Shown piece after piece: positions 1 through 5,528 of a DNA stretch of 5,675 nucleotides. The position numbers and the translations under genes were made by a program. Under the pieces are notes generated by a model, which was not told the origin of the DNA, did no database searches, and worked only from the letters and a program-made list of their open reading frames with translations. How positions within the stretch are numbered: position 1 is the stretch's first letter; every line of letters begins with the position of its first letter. Origin of the DNA: an uncultured bacterium (lineage in GTDB: Bacteria > Patescibacteriota > Minisyncoccia > Phycocordibacterales > GWA1-40-21); NCBI GenBank assembly GCA_903868205.1, contig CAIPUJ010000063.1:1-5675 (forward strand). The letters run 5' to 3'.

Positions 1-8
1 AAAATAAC

Positions 9-497
9 ATGACAATAGAAAACCCACCAATAGATCATAATGAAGAAAGAGAACTCACAGAAGAAACACCAAGACAAGAATTTGATTTTGAAAATGGTTG
101 GAAAGATATTATTAAAGAAAGAATACAAAAGATAAATGATGCTAAAACTAGGTTAGAAGAATTACAAAAACAAGTTGAAGCGTGGGGAGACTCATCACCT
201 CAGGATCATACAGATATTAATAAGCTAGTCCAGACAATTGAAGAAGAAAAAAAGTCTGCGCTAGAGGAAATTAATCTTAGGTTTGATATATTGAAAGCAG
301 GAGTTATGCAAGAGACAGAAATAAAGTCTGAATCAGGAAATGTTTATAAACCGGAAGACGTTGCCCAAACTATTGATAAAGTTAGAGGTGAAATTTTAAA
401 TAGCGGATCAGCTAATTTGCAATTTGTTACAAGGGCTAATAATTTAAGATCTAGGGTATCTGAAGTGGTAGAATTATATTTTGAAATCAATAAGTAA
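9..497 (+). CDS. Hypothetical acidic coiled-coil protein
   Basis: I do not recognise this 162-residue protein. Residues 1-28 are polar and rich in Glu and Pro, probably disordered. Residues about 30-60 and 68-100 are charged helices with heptad-like spacing, with a short Gly/Ser/Pro break near 60-65, so a helical hairpin or coiled coil is likely. The C-terminal half (about 113-160) is also predicted helical and ends in a hydrophobic stretch, VVELYFEI. There is no signal peptide, membrane segment, cysteine motif or catalytic signature, so it is probably cytoplasmic. The frame is open to the window edge upstream of the ATG at 9, and too little sequence precedes it to show a ribosome binding site, so the true start could be earlier. 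Its stop lies 5 bp before pyrG, which suggests co-transcription and perhaps translational coupling. Function unknown. Confidence 0.75.
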   Translation: MTIENPPIDHNEERELTEETPRQEFDFENGWKDIIKERIQKINDAKTRLEELQKQVEAWGDSSPQDHTDINKLVQTIEEEKKSALEEINLRFDILKAGVMQETEIKSESGNVYKPEDVAQTIDKVRGEILNSGSANLQFVTRANNLRSRVSEVVELYFEINK

Positions 498-502
498 ATA
501 AA

Positions 503-2188
503 ATGAAGAAAAGAACCCATAAATATATTTTTGTAGTAGGAGGTGTTATGTCAGGAGTCGGTAAGGGTATCACTACTTCATCTATTGGGGCCCTTCTTCA
601 AGCAAAAGGTTTTGGTGTAAATCTATTAAAAGTTGATCCATATTTAAATGTAGATGCTGGAACAATGAATCCTACTGAACACGGAGAAGTCTTCGTATTA
701 AATTCTGGTCTTGAGACAGATCAAGATATGGGGAATTATGAAAGATTTTTAAATCGTGATCTTACAGGAGACGACTATATTACTTCCGGCATGGTTTACA
801 AACACGTTATCGAAGCAGAAAGGGCTCTAAAATATGGCGGGCATTGTGTTGAGGCTATTCCGCACATAAGAGATGAAATAATTCATAGATTTGAAAAGTC
901 TGCGAAAGCAAATAAATCAGATATTACAGTTGTAGAAATTGGTGGGACAGTCGGTGATTATCAAAACATTATGTTTATAGAAGCCGCCCGTGTAATGAAA
1001 GTAAAATATCCAAATGATGTTGCTTTTGTGATGGTTAGCTTTATGCCCGTACCCCATACTCTTGGTGAAATGAAATCTAAACCAACTCAAAATGCTTTGA
1101 GACAACTTAATTCATATGGAGTAAATGCAGATATAATCATAGCAAGAAGTGAAACCCCTATGGATCATAAGAGAAAAGAAAAGATTGCTGTATCTTGTAG
1201 CTTACCTGTAGAAAATATTATTTCTGCACCAGACATAGAAAGCGTATTTGACGTGCCAATAAATTTTGAGAAGGATAATATAAGTAAAATACTTTTGAAA
1301 CTTCTACACTTGAGAGAAAAGAAAAATACCCCTGGTATAGTAGAATGGATTAAGTTTGCTAATAGTGTAAAAAATACAAAAGATACAGTAGATATCGCTA
1401 TAGTTGGAAAATATTTTAATACTGGAGACTTTGTTCTTACAGATGCATATGTTTCTGTGCTTGAAGCTATAAAATATTCTGCATATAAGCTAGGTAGAAA
1501 AGCAAAGATTCACACTGTGAATTCTAGAGATTTTGAAAAGGCTGATTTGAAGGCTTCTGATTTTAAGGTATTAGACAAATATGACGGAATCATTGTTCCT
1601 GGAGGTTTTGGAGAATCTGGAATAGAAGGGAAGCTTGCTGTTATAAAATATGCTAGAGAAAAAAAGATTCCCTACTTTGGTCTTTGTTATGGTATGCAAC
1701 TTATGGTCATAGAATATGCAAGAAATGTTCTTGGTCTTAAGGATGCAAATACTGCTGAGATAAATGTAAATTCAAATTCTCTCGTTATAGATATAATGCC
1801 TGATCAAAAGAAAAAGCTTGAAGAATTAAATTATGGTGGAAGTATGAGACTTGGTTCATATAATGCGCATATTGAAAAAGGAACTGTCGCTTATGAAGCA
1901 TATAAACAAGAGATAGTTCAGGAAAGACACAGACATAGATATGAAGTAAATCCTGAATTCATTAAAAAGATTACAGATGCTGGATTAGTATTTTCTGGTA
2001 AATCTCCGAATGGTGTTCTTATGGAAATAGCAGAATTACCTAAAAAAGTTCACCCATTTTTCTTAGGTACACAATTCCATCCGGAATTCTTAGCTAGACC
2101 TTTAGCACCACATCCACTTTTTACAGAGTTTATAAGGGAGGCGATTCACCCAAGAAAATTTTTGCCGATGAAAAAATCAAAATCTTAA
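503..2188 (+). CDS. pyrG: CTP synthase (glutamine-hydrolysing)
   Basis: This 561-residue cytoplasmic enzyme makes CTP from UTP, ATP and glutamine, the last step of pyrimidine nucleotide synthesis. The N-terminal synthase domain (about 1-270) has the P-loop GGVMSGVGKG (13-22), a variant of the usual GGVVSSLGKG. It also has KVDPYLNVDAGTM (43-55), HGEVFV (60-65) and VEIGGTVGD (144-152). D75 and E145 match the Mg-binding D72 and E140 of E. coli. The C-terminal class I glutamine amidotransferase domain (about 295-545) has the oxyanion strand PGGFG (366-370), nucleophile C395 in GLCYGMQ, the RHRHRYEVN motif (475-483) and H526/E528 in QFHPEF, so both activities look intact. It is slightly longer than the E. 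coli enzyme (545). The last 13-14 residues are encoded by the left arm of an inverted-repeat element, so that tail may be recently acquired. It starts 5 bp after the upstream gene with no clear Shine-Dalgarno, fitting coupled translation. No convincing terminator follows. Confidence 0.97.
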   Translation: MKKRTHKYIFVVGGVMSGVGKGITTSSIGALLQAKGFGVNLLKVDPYLNVDAGTMNPTEHGEVFVLNSGLETDQDMGNYERFLNRDLTGDDYITSGMVYKHVIEAERALKYGGHCVEAIPHIRDEIIHRFEKSAKANKSDITVVEIGGTVGDYQNIMFIEAARVMKVKYPNDVAFVMVSFMPVPHTLGEMKSKPTQNALRQLNSYGVNADIIIARSETPMDHKRKEKIAVSCSLPVENIISAPDIESVFDVPINFEKDNISKILLKLLHLREKKNTPGIVEWIKFANSVKNTKDTVDIAIVGKYFNTGDFVLTDAYVSVLEAIKYSAYKLGRKAKIHTVNSRDFEKADLKASDFKVLDKYDGIIVPGGFGESGIEGKLAVIKYAREKKIPYFGLCYGMQLMVIEYARNVLGLKDANTAEINVNSNSLVIDIMPDQKKKLEELNYGGSMRLGSYNAHIEKGTVAYEAYKQEIVQERHRHRYEVNPEFIKKITDAGLVFSGKSPNGVLMEIAELPKKVHPFFLGTQFHPEFLARPLAPHPLFTEFIREAIHPRKFLPMKKSKS

Positions 2189-2242
2189 TTTTTTCGGTAT
2201 CTGCTTTAGGCAGATACGTCGGCAAAAACTTTAAAGGGTAAA
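2145..2242. repeat. Inverted-repeat element, copy A (MITE/REP-like)
   Basis: Two arms of about 26 bp, 2145-2170 and 2217-2242, are inverted copies of each other with 20 of 26 positions matching. The shared core is TTTTTGCCGA, and both outer ends read TTYACCC. The same arms recur at 3532-3557 and 3646-3671 (copy B). In both copies the left arm has AGAAAATTTTTGCC while the right arm read in reverse has TTAAAGTTTTTGCC, so the ends are distinguishable and both copies lie in the same orientation. The centre differs between copies. Here it contains a perfect 8-bp hairpin, GTATCTGC/GCAGATAC (2197-2204 and 2210-2217, 5-nt loop). No U-tract follows that hairpin. The left arm lies inside the pyrG coding sequence. 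There is no room for a transposase, so any mobility would be in trans. Confidence 0.75.
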
Positions 2243-2264
2243 AAGAAAATCGAAATAATTCTAT

Positions 2265-2293
2265 TTGACATATCAAGTGTAAATATATAGTAT
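2265..2293 (+). promoter_or_regulatory. Promoter of the DUF5680-like gene
   Basis: A perfect -35 box TTGACA (2265-2270) is followed after 17 bp by TAGTAT (2288-2293, 4 of 6 to consensus). An alternative -10, TATAGT at 2286-2291, matches 5 of 6 but with only 15 bp spacing. Predicted transcription starts near 2300, about 44 bp before the downstream ATG. The gene therefore probably has its own sigma70-type promoter rather than relying on read-through from pyrG. Confidence 0.6.
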
Positions 2294-2304
2294 CTATCTT
2301 AGAT

Positions 2305-2316
2305 CTTAGTACTAAG
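2305..2316. promoter_or_regulatory. 12-bp perfect palindrome, possible operator
   Basis: CTTAGTACTAAG is a perfect palindrome just downstream of the predicted start of transcription. A second direct CTTAG lies at 2298-2302, seven bases before the one that opens the palindrome. The location suits a repressor site that blocks initiation or early elongation. No regulator gene is adjacent, so the binding role is inference. Confidence 0.35.
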
Positions 2317-2343
2317 GGGAATAAAAATAAAGGAAATTGTCAG

Positions 2344-2859
2344 ATGAAAAAAACTTCAGAAGTAGTCCTAGATGAGAGAAAAAAAATCTTAGACGGTGCA
2401 GTAGATGCTTTTTTTGTGGCCATGCTTGCCGGTTATACACGTAACTACAAAGCTTCTGGCTTAAGAGTTTTAGAAAAAAAAGGCAAAAACAAACATAAGG
2501 TCACTGTGCATTTTGATGGATACAAAATCGAAGACAAGTGGAATACTTTTCCAAACTCACAATGTTCAGAAGGCGTAACCACCATTTATTTTAATGGTTC
2601 TCCGGTTTGGCGGATGCATTATGGGGGAAATTACTCAGAAGCGGTGATCCCTTTTCTTAAAATGGTTCTAGCTTCTAGTTATAACGTAAGAAGTTTCAGA
2701 GGGGGACGTGGCCCATTTATACGAGCTAACACAGAATACGAGTACCATAATAACCCATTAGGAGATTTTTATAAGTTTAGCGGGCAGGAAAAAATTCTCG
2801 ACGCAAAAACAAAAAAACTCCTTGGTTACCATGATTACTTTGGAATGACCCTTATCTAA
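2344..2859 (+). CDS. DUF5680-like protein of unknown function
   Basis: This 171-residue soluble protein has an N-terminal helix (about 8-30) followed by a beta-rich domain (about 52-171) that resembles DUF5680 by motif recall. Recognisable pieces are YFNGSPVWRMHYGG (82-95), the basic glycine-rich FRGGRGP (118-124), GDFYKFSGQEKI (140-151) and the terminal YHDYFGMTL (162-170). DUF5680 is also found fused to Xre-type helix-turn-helix domains in other bacteria; no DNA-binding domain is visible here. No signal peptide or membrane span is evident. The start has a good Shine-Dalgarno, AAAGGA near 2329-2334, about 9 bases before the ATG, unlike its neighbours. Four of its eight arginine codons are CGN, against 2 of 22 in pyrG, a weak hint of a different origin. 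It has its own promoter and a strong terminator, so it looks monocistronic. Biochemical function is not known to me. Confidence 0.85.
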   Translation: MKKTSEVVLDERKKILDGAVDAFFVAMLAGYTRNYKASGLRVLEKKGKNKHKVTVHFDGYKIEDKWNTFPNSQCSEGVTTIYFNGSPVWRMHYGGNYSEAVIPFLKMVLASSYNVRSFRGGRGPFIRANTEYEYHNNPLGDFYKFSGQEKILDAKTKKLLGYHDYFGMTLI

Positions 2860-2880
2860 AGGATGTCGTCAAAATCAAAA

Positions 2881-2915
2881 ACTGCTTTCAGAAATGGAAG
2901 CGGTTTTCTTTTTAT
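2881..2915 (+). terminator. Intrinsic terminator between convergent genes
   Basis: A 9-bp stem (2881-2889 with 2896-2904, two G-U pairs as RNA) closes a 6-nt loop and is followed by a T-rich tract, TTTCTTTTT, from 2905. An A-rich stretch just upstream (2873-2880) gives a U-tract on the other strand, so it may also end the recR transcript, although there the two G-U pairs become C-A mismatches. The tract overlaps the recR stop codon. Confidence 0.8.
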
Positions 2916-3532
2916 CTCCTATTCCTCAAAGCATTTTTAATAGTCTCTGGATCAGAATATTCTAATTCTGCACCTGTAGAAAGTCCGCGTCCTAGCTCAT
3001 CTACTTTAATATTATATTTTTCTGTAAGAGGGGAAAGGGCTTTTTTCAAATATTCTGCAGTGTATTCTCCTTCCGAATTTGCATCAAGACCAAGTATTAT
3101 TTCTTTGAGGCCCTTCTCTGCATTTCTACTTACAAAAGAAATCAATTCTTTAAGTCTAATCTTTGTTTCTGGGGTCTTGTCTAATATAGGTATCAAACCG
3201 CCCAAAACAAAATATCTGCCATCAAACGAATGACTTTTTTCTATATTTTCTAAATCAACATCTTGGCCGACTATCATAAGCTGAGAAATATCTCTATGAG
3301 AATCTGAACAAATATTACAAATGTTATTTGTGCTATTTTCGTGCTTAGCGAAATATCTTTTACATTCGTGACACATTTCAATTTCACTTCTTAATTCAGA
3401 AATTTCTTTTTTAAATTCTTCTATATATCCAGAGTGTCTAGTAATAAGGAAGTATACAAATCTTCTGGCTTGTTTGGGACCAATACCAGGGAAGTCTGAA
3501 AATATTTTTATTAATCTATCTATGCTGTTCAT
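2912..3532 (-). CDS. recR: Recombination mediator protein RecR
   Basis: RecR (206 residues, close to the usual 195-205) forms a ring-shaped clamp that works with RecO and RecF to load RecA on single-stranded gaps. Order of parts: helix-hairpin-helix FPGIGPKQARRF (14-25); a zinc finger with C54, C57, C72 and C75; a Toprim domain (about 83-165) with GRYFVLGG (105-112) and the LGLDANSEGEYTAEYL segment (148-162); and the RecR signature GRGLSTGAELEYSD (181-194). Two features are unusual. The spacing between the two Cys pairs is 14 residues. The Toprim position that is Glu in the VVE motif of E. coli RecR appears to be Gly here (IVGQ, 87-90). RecR is not a catalytic Toprim enzyme, so function is probably kept. 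The ATG is the first base triplet next to repeat copy B, and the best promoter lies within that repeat. It is co-directional with dnaB upstream. Confidence 0.96.
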   Translation of the reverse strand: MNSIDRLIKIFSDFPGIGPKQARRFVYFLITRHSGYIEEFKKEISELRSEIEMCHECKRYFAKHENSTNNICNICSDSHRDISQLMIVGQDVDLENIEKSHSFDGRYFVLGGLIPILDKTPETKIRLKELISFVSRNAEKGLKEIILGLDANSEGEYTAEYLKKALSPLTEKYNIKVDELGRGLSTGAELEYSDPETIKNALRNRR

Positions 3533-3671
3533 TTACCCTAGAAAATTTTTGCCAATAAAATTGTTTATTTCGACTTTTATATTACTAAATTATATCACGA
3601 TATTCTTGCCTTAAAATGCGCAGTTTTTTATCCAATTTTAATAAACATTGGCAAAAACTTTAATGGGTGAA
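3532..3671. repeat. Inverted-repeat element, copy B (MITE/REP-like)
   Basis: Arms at 3532-3557 and 3646-3671 match copy A: the left arms agree at 22 of 26 positions, and the right arm read in reverse agrees with the copy A left arm at 22 of 26. The inverted similarity extends inwards, GCCAAT and GTTTATT on the left (with a 6-bp insertion between them) matching ATAAACATTGGC on the right. The AT-rich centre is unrelated to the centre of copy A and is about 40 bp longer. The left end abuts the recR start codon, and the element supplies the whole recR leader and its probable promoter. Confidence 0.75.
3589..3597 (-). promoter_or_regulatory. Extended -10 promoter of recR
   Basis: On the minus strand TGATATAAT combines a consensus TATAAT (3589-3594) with the TGN extension. 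The -35 region (TTTTAA at 16 bp) is poor, which is typical of extended -10 promoters. Predicted transcription starts near 3582, giving a leader of about 50 nt before the recR ATG. The promoter lies in the centre of repeat copy B. Confidence 0.6.
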
Positions 3672-3680
3672 TTTGTATTT

Positions 3681-3707
3681 GTCATTCCCGCGCAGGCGGG
3701 AATCCAG
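3681..3707. repeat. GTCATTCCCGC-type intergenic palindrome
   Basis: An 8-bp perfect stem, ATTCCCGC (3684-3691) with GCGGGAAT (3696-3703), closes a 4-nt loop and is flanked by GTC and CCAG. This GC-rich palindrome stands out in AT-rich surroundings and resembles a hairpin repeat that recurs in intergenic DNA of many bacteria. No T-tract follows on either strand, so it is not a classic terminator, although it may protect transcript 3' ends. Confidence 0.65.
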
Positions 3708-3716
3708 CGAATGTTT

Positions 3717-3782
3717 ATTTTTACCAAGGACTCACCTTTTCCCGTCGCAGACTCCTCCTCAAGGAGAGACCTTTGTAAAAAT
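3717..3782. repeat. 66-bp inverted-repeat element downstream of dnaB
   Basis: Terminal 13-bp arms ATTTTTACCAAGG (3717-3729) and CCTTTGTAAAAAT (3770-3782) are inverted with one mismatch. Inside, CTCCT/AAGGAG near 3754-3765 forms a small GC-rich hairpin. The element ends 2 bp from the dnaB stop codon and so forms the dnaB 3' untranslated region. It is unrelated in sequence to copies A and B. It could act as a transcript end, but it has no proper U-tract. Confidence 0.55.
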
Positions 3783-3784
3783 AA

Positions 3785-5161
3785 CTAAAATCCTCCATCT
3801 CCATTAAATTCTCCGAAATCATTTTTATCCATTGAAAGGAAAGAGGATTTATCTGCGTCGAAGTATAATTCTATTTTACCAGTAGGTCCGTTTCTATGTT
3901 TTTCAATCATTATCTCTGTGATTTGCTTTTTACCAGCACCATCATCATTTTGTTCCCTATGAATAAACATAACAACATCGGCGTCCTGCTCAATAGAACC
4001 AGAGTCTCTAAGGTCAGAAAGTCTTGGTTTACCTCCTCTTTGTTCCACCGCACGAGAAAGCTGTGAAAGAGCAATAACAGGAATATCGAATTCTTTTGCT
4101 AATTGTTTAAGAGATCTGGAGATTTCAGTGATTTGTTGCACTACATTGTCATTATTCTTGCTCTGCACTGGGGTCATAAGCTGTAAGTAGTCAATAACCA
4201 CGAGCCCAAGCTTCTTTTCGTGCTTTAATCTTCTTACGACAGAACGAATCTTAAGAATATTGTTTGCGGCCTGGTCGTCTATAAAAATAGGTGCTTTTGA
4301 AAGTGGTTCAAGACAAGAACGAATCTTTTCAAATTCTGTATCAAGAGTAAGTTTACCTGTTCTTAATTTCCATGCATCAACTTTTGATTCAGCAGAAAGC
4401 ATTCTGTCTACGAGCTGCTGGGTGCTCATTTCAAGAGAGAAAATAGCTGTAGGAATATTATGTCTTATTGCAGCATTTCTTACGAAGTCTAAAGCTAGGG
4501 AAGTCTTACCCACAGATGGTCTAGCTGCGAGAATAATAAGGTCTGAATTTTGGAAACCAGAAAGTTTATTATCAAGATCTTTAAAACCAGAGGGTACTCC
4601 ACGAATTTCTCCTTGAGTTTTGTGTAGCCTATCAAGTCTATCCATAGCTTCTCCGAGAACATCTTTCATTTCTACAAATTTACCTGAAAGATTTGTACTT
4701 GTGACCTCGTACATTTTCTTCTCTGCTTTGTCTAAAAGTTCTGGAAGTTCATGTGTCTCATCGTATCCAAGACCAGCGATATGTTCAGCCGCTTCTATCA
4801 AGCGTCTCATTGTATGCTTCTTGTTTACTATATCCCCGTAGTGTTCAGCGTTTGAAGAAGATGGAACAGAATTTGCGAGTTCTGTAAGATATGACATTCC
4901 ACCGATTCTATCTAATTCATTTCTTTCTTTTAGGAAAGAGGAAATAGTAAGAAGATCAATAGGTTCTCTACGATTATAAAGTTCTGCCATCGCAGAAAAA
5001 ATAGTTTTATGTTTTTCTACATAGAAAGCTTCTTGGCGGATCATATCCATTATTTCAGGAAGTGCTTCAGGACGAAGCATAATAGAACCGATAAGTGCTC
5101 TTTCAGAATCAATATTCTGAGGTGGAATTCTTATATTCATCTTTTTATAATCTCCGGACAT
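3785..5161 (-). CDS. dnaB: Replicative DNA helicase DnaB
   Basis: This is the hexameric 5'-3' helicase that drives the replication fork and binds primase. The N-terminal DnaB domain (about 10-115) begins with PPQNIDSERALIGSIM. A linker leads to the RecA-like ATPase (about 185-445) with Walker A ARPSVGKTS (213-221), FSLEMS (241-246), Walker B VVIDYLQLM (321-329), SQLSRAVEQR (366-375), DLRDSGSIEQDADVV (383-397) and the arginine-finger region KHRNGPTG (421-428). At 458 residues it is a usual length and carries no intein. The tail is Gly/Asp/Phe-rich. Two starts are possible. The ATG at 5161 has no Shine-Dalgarno but lies 6 bp after a TAAAAT box, so it could be a leaderless start. The ATG at 5140 (Met8) has GGAG 11 bases upstream and begins at the conserved domain. 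I keep the longer form. Confidence 0.96.
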   Translation of the reverse strand: MSGDYKKMNIRIPPQNIDSERALIGSIMLRPEALPEIMDMIRQEAFYVEKHKTIFSAMAELYNRREPIDLLTISSFLKERNELDRIGGMSYLTELANSVPSSSNAEHYGDIVNKKHTMRRLIEAAEHIAGLGYDETHELPELLDKAEKKMYEVTSTNLSGKFVEMKDVLGEAMDRLDRLHKTQGEIRGVPSGFKDLDNKLSGFQNSDLIILAARPSVGKTSLALDFVRNAAIRHNIPTAIFSLEMSTQQLVDRMLSAESKVDAWKLRTGKLTLDTEFEKIRSCLEPLSKAPIFIDDQAANNILKIRSVVRRLKHEKKLGLVVIDYLQLMTPVQSKNNDNVVQQITEISRSLKQLAKEFDIPVIALSQLSRAVEQRGGKPRLSDLRDSGSIEQDADVVMFIHREQNDDGAGKKQITEIMIEKHRNGPTGKIELYFDADKSSFLSMDKNDFGEFNGDGGF

Positions 5162-5167
5162 AAAGGC

Positions 5168-5214
5168 ATTTTATCATTAAATTTTATAAACCCGCAATAG
5201 ATAAAAAGAGTATA
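5168..5214 (-). promoter_or_regulatory. Candidate dnaB promoters
   Basis: Two minus-strand -10 candidates precede dnaB. TATACT (5209-5214) has only a poor -35 (TTCTCC at 17 bp) and would give a leader of about 40 nt. TAAAAT (5168-5173) with TTGCGG (5192-5197, 18-bp spacer) would start transcription at or next to the A of the ATG at 5161, giving a leaderless mRNA. Both lie downstream of the two minus-strand terminators, so dnaB needs its own promoter. Confidence 0.4.
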
Positions 5215-5240
5215 AAATGTGAGTAATTTGTGGAGAAGTG

Positions 5241-5267
5241 AAAAGGGCGTTCGCTTTGCGAACGCCC
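5241..5267 (-). terminator. Intrinsic terminator, minus strand
   Basis: Perfect 10-bp arms, GGGCGTTCGC (5245-5254) and GCGAACGCCC (5258-5267), close a 3-nt loop. On the minus strand the stem is followed by TTTT (5244-5241). It lies between the small RNA and dnaB and acts as a second stop for transcription entering from upstream. On the plus strand the T-rich stretch begins about 7 bp later, so plus-strand activity is doubtful. Confidence 0.7.
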
Positions 5268-5286
5268 AGATATTCATTTTTATATA

Positions 5287-5320
5287 TTAAAAAACCGCAC
5301 CTCGAGAATGATGGTGCGGT
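5287..5320 (-). terminator. Intrinsic terminator of the small RNA
   Basis: Arms ACCGCACC (5294-5301) and GGTGCGGT (5313-5320) form a perfect 8-bp GC-rich stem with an 11-nt loop. On the minus strand it runs straight into six Ts (5294-5289). The plus strand has no T-tract, so the direction is clear. It defines the 3' end of a minus-strand transcript that contains no convincing protein gene. Confidence 0.85.
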
Positions 5321-5494
5321 CTAACGAAGCTATTTGCCTTCTTAATCCATAAATGTCTCTATCACTTATGGTCACGTCACACCTGAGAGAAGCTTATTGT
5401 GCGAACCTTTTCAGTCGCCAGCTCTTCCCCGTGGTAATTTGTATAAATACACAGCATTCTGTCAACGTGATACACAGAACACCAACTAAACTCT
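5288..5494 (-). ncRNA. Candidate structured small RNA, unassigned
   Basis: A sigma70-like promoter (5501-5528) and a clean intrinsic terminator (5287-5320) bracket about 207 nt on the minus strand with no convincing open reading frame. The transcript can fold locally. CCATAAGTG pairs with CATTTATGG (9 bp with one G-U, 7-nt loop, about 5347-5371). TTCTGT pairs with ACAGAA near its 5' end. GCGA pairs with TCGC around a GACTGAAAAGGT-type loop, inside a possible GGGAAG/CTTCTC stem. A second promoter-like pair within it (TTGACA at 5460-5465 and TACAAA at 5438-5443, 16-bp spacer) could give a shorter form of about 145 nt. I tested it by eye against 6S, SRP, tmRNA, RNase P, T-box and common riboswitch signatures and saw no match. 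It does not form one long rod as 6S does. Because two terminators separate it from dnaB, it is more likely a separate gene than a dnaB leader. Confidence 0.5.
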
Positions 5495-5500
5495 GATATA

Positions 5501-5528
5501 AGTATAGCATATATTAATTAAATGTCAA
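5501..5528 (-). promoter_or_regulatory. Strong sigma70-type promoter of the small RNA
   Basis: On the minus strand a perfect TTGACA (5523-5528) and TATACT (5501-5506, 5 of 6) are separated by 16 bp of AT-rich DNA. Transcription is predicted to start at about 5494. The -35 box is part of the left arm of the hairpin at 5523-5557. Confidence 0.65.

Noticed and set aside
2197..2217. Hairpin GTATCTGC/GCAGATAC after pyrG as a terminator
   Set aside because: No T-tract follows the stem on either strand; the T-run lies before it on the plus strand. It fits better as the centre of repeat copy A.
3532..3782. Repeats between recR and dnaB as a CRISPR array
   Set aside because: The units are inverted, differ from one another and are not regularly spaced direct repeats; no cas gene is present.
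4260..5200. Plus-strand open frames opposite dnaB, and a minus-strand frame at 917-1105 inside pyrG
   Set aside because: They lie antisense to strongly recognisable genes, are low-complexity shadows and have no ribosome binding sites or recognisable domains.
5221..5240. TTCTCCACA upstream of dnaB as a DnaA box or origin
   Set aside because: One weak match only, no cluster of boxes, no adjacent dnaA or dnaN and no AT-rich unwinding repeats.
5377..5457. A 26-codon minus-strand open reading frame within the small RNA, a possible leader peptide
   Set aside because: There is no Shine-Dalgarno, no run of regulatory codons and its length is expected by chance. It lies within sequence that folds as RNA.
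5285..5500. Interpretation of the small RNA as 6S, SRP, tmRNA, RNase P RNA, T-box or a known riboswitch
   Set aside because: The hallmark motifs of these families are not visible, and the folding is a series of local hairpins rather than the long rod of 6S. A covariance search could still find a divergent member.
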